Assembly: GCF_030409605.1 (NCBI RefSeq)
Contig: NZ_JAUFQG010000006.1
Span: 992,001-1,056,000, forward strand
Direction of reading: 5' to 3'
Length of the DNA stretch: 64,000 nucleotides
DNA from: Simiduia curdlanivorans
GTDB lineage: Bacteria; Pseudomonadota; Gammaproteobacteria; Pseudomonadales; Cellvibrionaceae
Positions 55,222 to 61,929 of the stretch are shown in pieces. The position numbers were made by a program, and so were the translations under genes. Under the pieces are notes generated by a model that worked only from the letters and a program-made list of their open reading frames with translations, had not been told where the DNA came from and did no database searches. Numbering within the stretch: position 1 is the stretch's first letter; the number at the start of each line of letters is the position of its first letter.

Positions 55222-56064
55222 AATTACATTTGGTTTTAACCCGATATCAGAACACACTTCAGGTAAAATCTGTTCTGTGAGACCTGCAGGAAGGCGCTCT
55301 AATTTGGGAAATGCCAATTGCCGTTGCAAAGTTTCTTCACCAGTGGTGATTTTTTCAATCCAAGGCTTAAAAAATGAAACTCTTGAATAAACTTCCACTA
55401 CACCGTACTTCCCGATATCCCCGCCTTCAACTCTGGAGCTAATGCCGAGTAAGTGGCTCGTACCGTCAATAGTCAGATAGGCTGGGCCGCCACTATCGCC
55501 CCCACCAGAAACACCTTCGTGTGGTAAAGCTGCATCATCTCTGTCAAATTTGAATTTTAATAGCGGCCCTTCTGCTTGTTCGATTCGATTCTCGGCTTTT
55601 CGTAAAACTCCGCCATTTTCATAATTATCAACCGTTTGTCCGGTTAGCCCATTTCCAGTGCCGCCAACACCGATAAACCATATTATCTTGCCAACTTCAT
55701 CTGTTTTTTCATACAAACTCGCTGGTTCTACATCCTTTATTGGGTTTACTAATTTTATTAACGCAATGTCGTGACTTTTACCTGGCTGATAATCTTTATG
55801 AACAAAGACACTTTCCACCTTGTGGTAGCCATTATTTAGGCCGATGTAGCTACCAGAATTAATACAGAACGTTGCGTGAGCAGCAGTCACAATCCAATCA
55901 GGCTTAATTAATGTGCCATGAGCCCCATCAACATAAAGTGTTGCCAAAGGTGCAAAATCTGTAGTGTCCGCAAGATATTTTTTGTCATCCACATCATGAC
56001 GAACAACAATTGCTGAAGCTGCTAAGCTTAAAATTATTAATGAAAAGAACAGAAATATACGCAT
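55219..56064 (-). CDS. Secreted trypsin-like serine protease (S1 family), cassette-encoded
   Basis: A 281-residue protein started at 56064 (MRIFLFFSLIILSLAASAIV, a signal peptide); the longer open frame runs through the adjacent attC. The trypsin catalytic triad is visible: His in DWIVTAAHATFC, Asp in KSHDIALIKL and Ser in GVSGGGDSGGPAYL, with the S1-specific GDSGGP motif. The mature N-terminus IVVRHDVDD may be generated by cleavage. After the catalytic domain is a 55-residue tail. The TAA stop is the first three bases of its attC. An intact, exported protease as an integron cassette is unusual. Confidence 0.85.
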   Translation of the reverse strand: MRIFLFFSLIILSLAASAIVVRHDVDDKKYLADTTDFAPLATLYVDGAHGTLIKPDWIVTAAHATFCINSGSYIGLNNGYHKVESVFVHKDYQPGKSHDIALIKLVNPIKDVEPASLYEKTDEVGKIIWFIGVGGTGNGLTGQTVDNYENGGVLRKAENRIEQAEGPLLKFKFDRDDAALPHEGVSGGGDSGGPAYLTIDGTSHLLGISSRVEGGDIGKYGVVEVYSRVSFFKPWIEKITTGEETLQRQLAFPKLERLPAGLTEQILPEVCSDIGLKPNVI

Positions 56065-56081
56065 GACTTCCCTATGCAATT

Positions 56082-56156
56082 TAACGCCCGCCACAAACGC
56101 GAGCAACTTGTTGCGAGTCGAGCGCCCAAAGGGCGCGTTTTTGATGGCGCTTGTTA
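56082..56156 (-). other. attC site
   Basis: TAACGCCCGCCACAAACGC to ATGGCGCTTGTTA; the inner GCGCCCAAAGGGCGC palindrome makes a strong stem. Both core boxes are intact. Confidence 0.9.
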
Positions 56157-56163
56157 GACTCAC

Positions 56164-56625
56164 TTACCATAATTCTTTTACTAACGATATTTTTCCTTCA
56201 GTAAAACCGAATAAAACGAGCAATGGTTTTTTCTGCTGCCAAGTTCCGTCTTTCTGTATCACTCCGTGGGAGTATTCAACCGCAACATGATTTTTCCCGA
56301 GAATTGCTTTTAAAACTCGCTGTTCATTTTCATTAGTATTTTGATAAGCATCACGTTCCAGGTTTCGAACAAAAGCTTTACGCCATGACTCTTTGTCAAA
56401 ACTAGCTTCATATTCCACGTGAATATATTTGACATCAGCATGCATCAACGACAAAAAATAATCGATATCTTTGATGCTCGAACCTCTGATGCTGACTTTG
56501 TCTAGTGCTTTGAAATAACTGTTGATTTGGCCCATCTGACAACTGGAGTCACAATCGTTTGCGAGGGCTTTATTTGAAAGACACAGCCATATTACTAGTA
56601 AAAAAAGTGCATAAATAGACTTCAT
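56164..56625 (-). CDS. Secreted NTF2/SnoaL-like protein, cassette-encoded
   Basis: A 153-residue protein with a signal peptide (about residues 1-22, ending ALAND) and two Cys (CDSSC) at the mature N-terminus. The rest (INSYFKALDKVSIRGSSIKDIDYFLSLMHADVKYIHVEY) has the helix-then-sheet layout of NTF2/SnoaL-like domains, with a final KPLLVLFGFTEGKISLVKELW strand. These domains bind small molecules or serve as immunity or enzyme scaffolds. Its stop is 8 bp before its attC. Function unknown. Confidence 0.75.
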   Translation of the reverse strand: MKSIYALFLLVIWLCLSNKALANDCDSSCQMGQINSYFKALDKVSIRGSSIKDIDYFLSLMHADVKYIHVEYEASFDKESWRKAFVRNLERDAYQNTNENEQRVLKAILGKNHVAVEYSHGVIQKDGTWQQKKPLLVLFGFTEGKISLVKELW

Positions 56626-56648
56626 TACGATTCCTTGTTAAATATGTC

Positions 56649-56715
56649 TAACGCCTCAAACAGGGGCGCGCGTTAGCGCGTCCCGGCCGCAGGCCCTTGC
56701 TGCTTTGACTTGTTA
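56649..56715 (-). other. attC site
   Basis: TAACGCCTCAAACAGGGG to CTGCTTTGACTTGTTA; the shortest site in the array (67 bp), with CGCGCGTTAGCGCG as inner stem. Confidence 0.9.
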
Positions 56716-57093
56716 AGCATTTTTATACACCTTTAAGAGATGTTCTATTACCTGCAAGAAAGTACCTTTAGTGAAATAATTATTTAGCGAGGTACTTACC
56801 AATACATTATTTCCCAAACCGGTAATTTCATTTTTAAGATTCGCTAACCTTTCTACTAACTCTCCACGACTAAACTCAGCAGTATTTTTTAAAATATCTT
56901 CTTCCCAAAGATCGTAAGCATCGATGCCACAACATGCGGAAACACACTGAGTTTCAAGAGCGCTCCACATCGGAAGCAAACCTTCCATTAATGTGTCAAT
57001 TTCCACTGCATTTTCTTGATCATTCTGCAGATCTTCAAAGATGATCCACTGATCCTTTCCAATGCTGATGTCTTGTGCGTGCGCTTTGCTCAT
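56713..57093 (-). CDS. Cassette-encoded protein of unknown function (DUF6331-like?)
   Basis: A 126-residue acidic soluble protein. The central MWSALETQCVSACCGIDAYDLWEEDI, with a CC pair after a Cys, resembles the DUF6331 pattern (LE-x2-CV-x2-CCG-x2-A-F/Y-D), but this is a recollection of the pattern and was not searched. Its TAA stop forms the start of its attC, which confirms the frame as a cassette gene. The start ATG at 57093 lies 9 bp before the upstream attC boundary. Function unknown. Confidence 0.65.
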   Translation of the reverse strand: MSKAHAQDISIGKDQWIIFEDLQNDQENAVEIDTLMEGLLPMWSALETQCVSACCGIDAYDLWEEDILKNTAEFSRGELVERLANLKNEITGLGNNVLVSTSLNNYFTKGTFLQVIEHLLKVYKNA

Positions 57094-57101
57094 ATGATGC
57101 T

Positions 57102-57194
57102 TAACGCTTTGCTAATTGGCTGCCGCAGCGTAGCGTAGGCAGTCCAGTGGAGGCCACGCTGTTTGTGGCCGGAACGAAATTAAGCAATTTGTTA
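57102..57194 (-). other. attC site, near-duplicate of the one at 55129
   Basis: TAACGCTTTGCTAATTGGC to AAGCAATTTGTTA. Compared with the site at 55129-55221 only a few bases differ, although the genes on both sides are unrelated. Such duplicated attC sites are typical of arrays built by one recombination system. Confidence 0.92.
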
Positions 57195-57200
57195 AATGCT

Positions 57201-57506
57201 TTACTCACCGAATGCCTCGCTGGTATTTCCAAATGCGTAGTCATGTAAAGACGTTTCTTCATCGGTTGTGAGTAATTTTCCTTGAAAGTCGGAAAATGAA
57301 ATACGGGGGCTGTAAGAATTACCTTCGAATTTAATTTCGCCTTGGTCATGGAGCATTGCGAAGTCAAAGGCAAAATCACCAATAATGTCTTTTGCTTTAT
57401 CTCCATCAATTCCTTTCTTTGCGAGGACCTCTTTAAGAATAAGGATCATTTGGTATTGCCATTCGGCAGAAAGATCTTCGTATTCTTCTGAAATTTGGAT
57501 TTCCAT
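57201..57506 (-). CDS. Cassette-encoded protein of unknown function
   Basis: A 101-residue acidic protein started at 57506 (MEIQISEEYEDLSAEWQYQMILILKEVLAKKG), where AAGGAATCGAGC gives a good ribosome binding site; the upstream extension lies in an attC. It is predicted to be mostly helical with an acidic C-terminus (TTDEETSLHDYAFGNTSEAFGE). No motif is recognised. Small acidic cassette proteins may be immunity proteins, but there is no direct support here. Confidence 0.6.
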   Translation of the reverse strand: MEIQISEEYEDLSAEWQYQMILILKEVLAKKGIDGDKAKDIIGDFAFDFAMLHDQGEIKFEGNSYSPRISFSDFQGKLLTTDEETSLHDYAFGNTSEAFGE

Positions 57507-57527
57507 GCTCGATTCCTTTTTGGCATT

Positions 57528-57638
57528 TAACGCCTTGCTCACCAGCACATACTGCTGCGTTCGTTTTTGTGTGAGGTGGAGCGCAGCGACACACAAAAAC
57601 GAACGCAGCAGTATGTGTCGGTGTGCAGCAATTTGTTA
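57528..57638 (-). other. attC site with a very long hairpin
   Basis: TAACGCCTTGCTCACC to GTGTGCAGCAATTTGTTA. The inner arms CACATACTGCTGCGTTCGTT and its reverse complement, with TGTGTGAG further in, give about 30 bp of nearly perfect pairing. Confidence 0.92.
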
Positions 57639-57641
57639 TGT

Positions 57642-58382
57642 TTATTCATCTATATACCAAGACATGTTATCTTTCGGCTGAATTTCCTTCTTGTACAGGG
57701 AGTTGCTCTTCTTATTGAGCAGTTCATTTAGCCTTTCATCGACTGTTGTCACTAGGTCTAGAAATTCACCGAAATCTTTTTTCCCAAACCCATCGACGTG
57801 AAATGACTCTGTCATTAGGGTAGGCGTTAAATTTCTCTCTTTATCCAGATGTAGAACGAGAATAGTGTTAACTTTTTCATATCTTGTTTTTCCTCCATGA
57901 GCCACGTATTGGTGCCTCTGATCCATAAGCTCTAAATGTAGTTTGCGAAGTTCTTTTTCGTCTTCTCTGAATATCTCTTTGTACTCTAGCTTCACCCGCC
58001 GCCCGTCGGCTTTTGCAAAGCATTTTCCGTAAGTGACTATTCCAGATATATAAAATGCTTTTAGAATATCCGCATCTGCATCTATCTCAGTTCTGTAATA
58101 AAAGGAATCGCCGTCTTCTTCCGTTTCAACTTCATCCTGCGCAATAGACATGGCATATTTAAAAGCTTTTAATACATATTTTAGATCTTTCTTGATGAGA
58201 GCGTAGGCAGCGAAATTTTTTGCTTGCTCGCTCAATAAGATAACTTTTTGGCATTCTTTGCCGTCACGAAAGTACTGATGTTTAATCTCATACGTATTTG
58301 GATCAACCTCGATTTTTGCCGTGACCCCCTTTATCTTCTCCCCGTTCGGAAGGCGTACTTCTCTGTACTGTTTATCGCTCAT
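57642..58382 (-). CDS. Cassette-encoded protein, possible HEPN domain
   Basis: A 246-residue soluble protein. The stretch ELMDQRHQYVAHGG fits the R-x4-6-H motif of HEPN ribonucleases (R, then H seven positions on, with the typical small residue after), similar to AbiU2-like defence proteins. Two helices before it (VLKAFKYAMSIAQDE and ADADILKAFYISG) fit a four-helix HEPN bundle. If right, it could be an RNase of a defence or toxin system, but no antitoxin is adjacent. The start ATG lies 23 bp past the upstream attC and the stop 4 bp before its own attC. Confidence 0.6.
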   Translation of the reverse strand: MSDKQYREVRLPNGEKIKGVTAKIEVDPNTYEIKHQYFRDGKECQKVILLSEQAKNFAAYALIKKDLKYVLKAFKYAMSIAQDEVETEEDGDSFYYRTEIDADADILKAFYISGIVTYGKCFAKADGRRVKLEYKEIFREDEKELRKLHLELMDQRHQYVAHGGKTRYEKVNTILVLHLDKERNLTPTLMTESFHVDGFGKKDFGEFLDLVTTVDERLNELLNKKSNSLYKKEIQPKDNMSWYIDE

Positions 58383-58404
58383 TGTTTAATTCTCGATAAA
58401 AACA

Positions 58405-58475
58405 TAACGCCGGTGGCAAGGGCGAGCGTCAGCGAGTCCAGCAGCGATTAGCTGCGCTCTTGGCCACCCTTGTTA
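58405..58475 (-). other. attC site
   Basis: TAACGCCGGTGGCAAG to CTTGGCCACCCTTGTTA; GGTGGCAAGGGCG pairs with the complementary CTTGGCCACC arm across GCAGCGATTAGCTGC. Confidence 0.92.
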
Positions 58476-58480
58476 TGTGT

Positions 58481-58888
58481 TTATTCAATTTCAGAAAGCA
58501 CCTCTTCGACGCTTATAAAATCTAAAACCTTTGCCAGGCTGTACTGCCCATTAAGTGAAGCGTGTATAGCGTAATATGCTTTAAGTTGGCTCAGATCCTT
58601 TGGAATTCTCGATACAGCGTCTTGCAGAGCTTGTTTGTACTTAGACTCAAATTTGCTAGGGACTATAGGACTGGCTCCATTGTTGCGCGCAACCTCAATT
58701 GCAGCAACTAAATCCAATACTTCATTTTCGACTAGTTGCGGCACTGCAGCATAGGAAGCTGTATCTACGTCACCTTGGTGATATAAGTTTTCCCAAAGCT
58801 CATCCAAAGCAGCCTCTCGATCTGACTTCAACCTTTCCAGTGCAGCCCAAGGTTCGTATGGTATTTTGTAACCAGATATTAATTCCAA
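58481..58888 (-). CDS. Cassette-encoded protein of unknown function
   Basis: A 135-residue protein, largely helical, with no signal peptide. Visible parts are LISGYKIPYEPWAALERL, EALDELWENLYHQGDVDTASYAAVPQLVE and DLVAAIEVARNNG. The pattern is somewhat like repeated-helix (HEAT-like) immunity proteins, but nothing definite. The stop lies 6 bp before its attC, so gene and site form one unit. Function unknown. Confidence 0.6.
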   Translation of the reverse strand: MELISGYKIPYEPWAALERLKSDREAALDELWENLYHQGDVDTASYAAVPQLVENEVLDLVAAIEVARNNGASPIVPSKFESKYKQALQDAVSRIPKDLSQLKAYYAIHASLNGQYSLAKVLDFISVEEVLSEIE

Positions 58889-58921
58889 AATTATGTCCTA
58901 GGTTCAATTCTCATGATCACA

Positions 58922-59006
58922 TAACGCCGTGGTTTGGGGCGGCTGGAGCGTAGCGTAAGCCGTCCCGCACCGCGTTTTTTGCGGTGTTTACAACACCACC
59001 TTGTTA
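58922..59006 (-). other. attC site
   Basis: TAACGCCGTGGTTTGGGGCGGC to CAACACCACCTTGTTA, with a central CACCGCGTTTTTTGCGGTG hairpin. Confidence 0.9.
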
Positions 59007-59291
59007 TTTGCCGCCGGTTTGCACTTGCTACTACGCGCATAGCGGAGCAACGCGAAGCCAGAGGCCATTAATTTGGGTAAGAATACCTTACTTGAAACCT
59101 TTTGGAACCCACTTAGGGCAACCCACGATGTAGGCATGCAACACGCCTTGCGCGGCGAACCAACTATTAGCACAGGGAACGAAACTGCGGATTTGGAGCA
59201 GCACATTCCTTGATGCTGGCATGCCGACTTACAGGCACACTTTTGAATTACAAACTAAAACCGAAACAAACTTAAAAAAGGTAAGGCTCAA
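59007..59291 (-). other. Cassette without a convincing gene
   Basis: This 285-bp unit is bounded by well-formed attC sites on both sides, so it is a cassette. The best minus-strand frame (72 codons, ending inside the attC) has an unlikely composition; a second frame of about 45 codons (MPASRNVLLQIRSF) also looks non-coding. It may carry a promoter, a small RNA or a decayed gene. Confidence 0.55.
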
Positions 59292-59388
59292 TAACGCCCG
59301 GCTAAGCCGCCGGAACGGAGTTGGTTGTTTTGTGCTATTTAAGCACAAAACAAGCGACGCAGTGGAGGTCGGATTGAGCCGCTTGTTA
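59292..59388 (-). other. attC site of the first cassette
   Basis: TAACGCCCGGCTAAGCC to TTGAGCCGCTTGTTA, with a TTGTTTTGTGC/GCACAAAACAA inner stem. Confidence 0.9.
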
Positions 59389-59410
59389 TGGCTGTATTTT
59401 TACTACTTGC

Positions 59411-59965
59411 TCAAGTTTTCCTAAAGAAAGAGCTAACAATTGAGAGCAGGCTTTCTTTTTGATACTTAACTTCAAATGCTTGAAAATATGTAGAAATTAG
59501 ATCTCCAGCTATCTCATCTACCTTTTCCCAGTGACTCTTTGGCAGTATTGCGTAACAACTAGTGTCATTTTGGCCATTGTGGACGGAGGATCTAACTTCT
59601 AGGTCTGAAGGCAGTACCTTTGAAATACTCAGCATAGCGTTATCAAAACACCCATCGTCGTCATTTGGTTCATATTTAATATTACTTTCTTTGTCTCCAA
59701 TCCTAACTAGGCCGGCATTACCATCGCCATTAAGAGAAAATTCTAGACGTGCGCCTAGTTTTAAAAGTATTTTAGATATCACCTCGAGCTCATCTTGTAA
59801 CCATGCCCTCCAATCTATTGATACAATGAACGGCCCTTCCTCCAATAGTTCAAGCACATCATCTTCCTCAAATCCATCATCTTTAACCCGTCTTTCATAA
59901 AGATTGCTGGGACTAGTAATTCCAAAATTAGGTAAGAGTTCGTGGACTAAGTCTATGGGTATCAT
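59411..59965 (-). CDS. First-cassette protein of unknown function
   Basis: A 184-residue soluble, acidic protein (MIPIDLVHELLPNFGITSPS; FIVSIDWRAWLQDELEVISKIL; SHWEKVDEIAGDLISTYFQAF). It is mixed alpha/beta with Asp/Glu-rich turns and no motif that I recognise. It is the first cassette from the attI side: its start lies 35 bp past the presumed attI junction (G-TTATGG at 60000-59994), a place where a cassette promoter could drive it. A role as an immunity protein is possible but unsupported. Confidence 0.6.
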   Translation of the reverse strand: MIPIDLVHELLPNFGITSPSNLYERRVKDDGFEEDDVLELLEEGPFIVSIDWRAWLQDELEVISKILLKLGARLEFSLNGDGNAGLVRIGDKESNIKYEPNDDDGCFDNAMLSISKVLPSDLEVRSSVHNGQNDTSCYAILPKSHWEKVDEIAGDLISTYFQAFEVKYQKESLLSIVSSFFRKT

Positions 59966-60000
59966 CTAACTTCATGCCTTGGATGTAGGGAAGCCATAAC

Positions 60001-60187
60001 AGCCTTATTCAATGCCTCGGAGGCGCAATATAATACGCCTCCGAGGCATATATCCAGAGCGGAACTGGGGTACCAGTTCCAACTCCCCCTTTAATTTCAA
60101 GAAGTTACCACAATTTTTATAATCGGGCGCAAAATAATGCGCCTCTGAGGCATATATCACATTGACGAAAGTCTCCATGGCACTACA
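60001..60187. other. attI and promoter region of the broken integron
   Basis: Between the first cassette and the integrase remnant lie two copies of a 33-bp sequence (60022-60054 and 60126-60158, 30 of 33 identical) that contains CGCCTC-GAGGC dyads, and a hairpin GGAACTGGGGTACCAGTTCC (60061-60080). Integrase-binding repeats in attI sites are often of this kind. The junction base is probably at 60000, where minus-strand GTTATGG matches GTTRRRY except for the last base. Confidence 0.6.
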
Positions 60188-60203
60188 CTGTATAAAAATA
60201 CAG
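60188..60203 (+). promoter_or_regulatory. LexA box in front of intI
   Basis: CTGTATAAAAATACAG matches the CTGT-N8-ACAG SOS box perfectly and lies 19 bp before the integrase ATG. SOS control of integron integrases through such a box is established. Here the site is intact even though the gene is not. Confidence 0.85.
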
Positions 60204-60221
60204 CAAAATAGGTATTCAGGG

Positions 60222-60525
60222 ATGAAGTCAGCCTTTATGCAGGAATTGCGCGACGCCATTCGCGCCAAGTAATACAGCATCCAAACCGAGCACATCTATC
60301 TTTATTGGATAGGCAGTTACTTGCGGTTTTCTAAGTGCCGGTCGCGTGCAGAAATAGGCGCTGCCGATGCTATCTTGATAGTTTGAGGTTGACGCACACT
60401 GTGAACCCTAATACGCAGAAAACGGCGCTCAATGCCACTGTGTTTATGTACCGAGCGGTTTTGGTTATCGAGCGCGATGGTTTCTCTATTTTCACAAAGC
60501 CAAATGCCCAGTAAAACTACCCATC
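60222..60525 (+). pseudogene. intI: Integron integrase (IntI) remnant
   Basis: The start, MKSAFMQELRDAIRAK, then an in-frame TAA (60270-60272), then YSIQTEHIYLYWIGSYLRFS and RAEIGAADA in the same frame are the N-terminus of an integron integrase. A shift of frame near 60386-60395 leads to NPNTQKTALNATVFMYRAVL, and another near 60500 to AKCPVKLPI, in the expected order. The remnant thus covers roughly the first 95-100 of about 320 codons (core-binding domain only). The whole catalytic domain, with the R-H-R-Y residues, is missing and the kynureninase gene begins 33 bp later. It is on the plus strand, divergent from the cassettes, next to the attI region and the LexA box. It is certainly inactive. 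Confidence 0.88.
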
Positions 60526-60557
60526 TAACCTGCGAAACACATCAGCCCGTAAGCTAT

Positions 60558-61748
60558 TTACAGCGCCCGATAGGCATCACCCAATGCCAACATAGCCGCA
60601 CGCAATTGTGTGTCGGTTAGATAGGGGGCGGGGCCGAAGCGTAGGCTGTCGCCGCGGGCGTCGGTATATACGCCTTGGCTATGTAAAATTTCACTTAGCT
60701 TGGCCGCTTGTGGTGTGTGCAACACTAAAAAACCTGCACGATCACTCAAGGCCAGCGAGTGGTCTAAAGAAATATCATTAGGTAAATTGAGTGCATCAAA
60801 ACGGGTAGCCAGCACGGCGATTTGATGCTGGCTAATGGTGCGCAATAATTCTGGCGTGAGACCCTGCTGTTGAAAAAATTCAAACACAGCCGCAGCGCGG
60901 TAGTGGCTGGTGGGGTCGTAGGTGGAGCCGGCGAAGCGCGCTGCTCCTTCGCCGTAGTGCACCAGCTTGCCCGGCTGCTCGTGCAACAAAGAAAACTCTG
61001 CATACCAACCGGTGTTTACCGGCCTAAGCGTGCAACCCGGCGGCACACGGAGAAAACAATTGCCCTCGCCCAGCTGACAATATTTATAACCGCCACCCAC
61101 GAGGTAGGCATTGGCCAAATCCAGCTTGTGCAAATCAATTGGCAACACATTCAGCGAGTGATACATGTCCACCAGCAATTCCGCGCCCTGCATTTCACAG
61201 GCTTGCACAATGGGTGTGAAGTCATCAAAAATATAACTCGAATTATAAAACACATGGGACAACATAACCGCTGAAGTTCGGCTATCCACTTCGCGCGCAA
61301 TGCGCTCAGCCAAACTCGTGTGCGGCTTCTGTTCCACTATCACCAATTCAATGTCCACTTCTGCCATGCGGTTTAGCTGCCGGCGCAGGGTGTGAAATTC
61401 GCTGTCGGTGGTAATGATTTTTGGCTTGCTGGCCAGATCTAACGCCGACAAAAAACGCAGTACTAGCTCGTGGGTATTTTGCCCCAAGGCGATGTCGGCA
61501 TGTTCATCGCCAAGCAAACGGGCGAAACCTTCTTTCACCAGATCCGCCTGGTGGCCGGCTTTTGCCCACTTGTCATCCACATGCTCGGCCGCATCTAACC
61601 AGGCTTGTTGTTGACCCCGAAAACTGCAATCGGGCCAGGCTTGGTGTGAATGGCCGGTAAGCAGCAAGCGCTCGCCCACGCGAAATTGGCTGTAATGTTT
61701 CGCCAAGGGATTAGAAGATAAAGCGAGATTTTGAATAGTCAGCGTCAT
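60558..61748 (-). CDS. kynU: Kynureninase
   Basis: A 396-residue fold-type I PLP enzyme; kynureninase cleaves kynurenine to anthranilate and alanine. Seen are GQNTHELVLRFLSAL (phosphate-binding region), LLVDMYHSLNVLPIDL (Asp and His near the PLP ring), the PLP lysine in GGGYKYCQLGEGNCF, and a C-terminal LRFGPAPYLTDTQL, typical of the family. Some aminotransferase class V proteins look alike, but tryptophan 2,3-dioxygenase next to it (182 bp upstream) supports this name. The arylformamidase of the pathway is not in the window. Confidence 0.85.
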   Translation of the reverse strand: MTLTIQNLALSSNPLAKHYSQFRVGERLLLTGHSHQAWPDCSFRGQQQAWLDAAEHVDDKWAKAGHQADLVKEGFARLLGDEHADIALGQNTHELVLRFLSALDLASKPKIITTDSEFHTLRRQLNRMAEVDIELVIVEQKPHTSLAERIAREVDSRTSAVMLSHVFYNSSYIFDDFTPIVQACEMQGAELLVDMYHSLNVLPIDLHKLDLANAYLVGGGYKYCQLGEGNCFLRVPPGCTLRPVNTGWYAEFSLLHEQPGKLVHYGEGAARFAGSTYDPTSHYRAAAVFEFFQQQGLTPELLRTISQHQIAVLATRFDALNLPNDISLDHSLALSDRAGFLVLHTPQAAKLSEILHSQGVYTDARGDSLRFGPAPYLTDTQLRAAMLALGDAYRAL

Positions 61749-61856
61749 AAAGGAAAGCCTCCTCCCATGCTTTGATTATCGAGGCGTCACCGGTCCGTTT
61801 GAAGGGGCGGGCCATGCCCCTGGTAATTTACAGTTCATGCTCTTCGCCTTTCCTGT

Positions 61857-61892
61857 CAACTGCCAACCGCCAAACCGCCAACTGTCAACTTG
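61857..61892. repeat. CAACYGC heptamer repeat
   Basis: Units CAACTGC, CAACCGC, CAAACCGC, CAACTGT and CAACTTG run in tandem, with one 8-bp unit, between the dioxygenase and kynureninase genes. The period agrees with the other heptamer loci in the window, but the word is different. Confidence 0.65.
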
Positions 61893-61929
61893 CCGCCTGC
61901 AGCGTGCGGCTGATAGTCTGCAACCCCAC

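Larger units (their letters stand above)
51825..60525 (-). mobile_element. Chromosomal integron remnant: attC cassette array with broken intI
   Basis: Ten attC-like sites, each starting TAACGC on the plus strand and ending TTGTTA (the minus strand reads TAACAA...GCGTTA), alternate with mostly single-gene units. Cassette genes are followed by their attC in the minus direction, so the attI end lies at high coordinates. There, at 60222-60525, a broken integrase gene points away from the cassettes, as in all known integrons. It is a stable, probably immobile array. Confidence 0.88.

Noticed and set aside
58988..59206. 72-codon minus-strand gene in the first part of the array
   Set aside because: Unusual composition (many Cys, Ser and Lys), and it ends within the attC site; kept as a possible but unsupported frame.
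60005..60295. Minus-strand open frame of 96 codons in the attI region
   Set aside because: It runs antisense through the LexA box and the start of the integrase remnant, has the repeats translated within it and no ribosome binding site.
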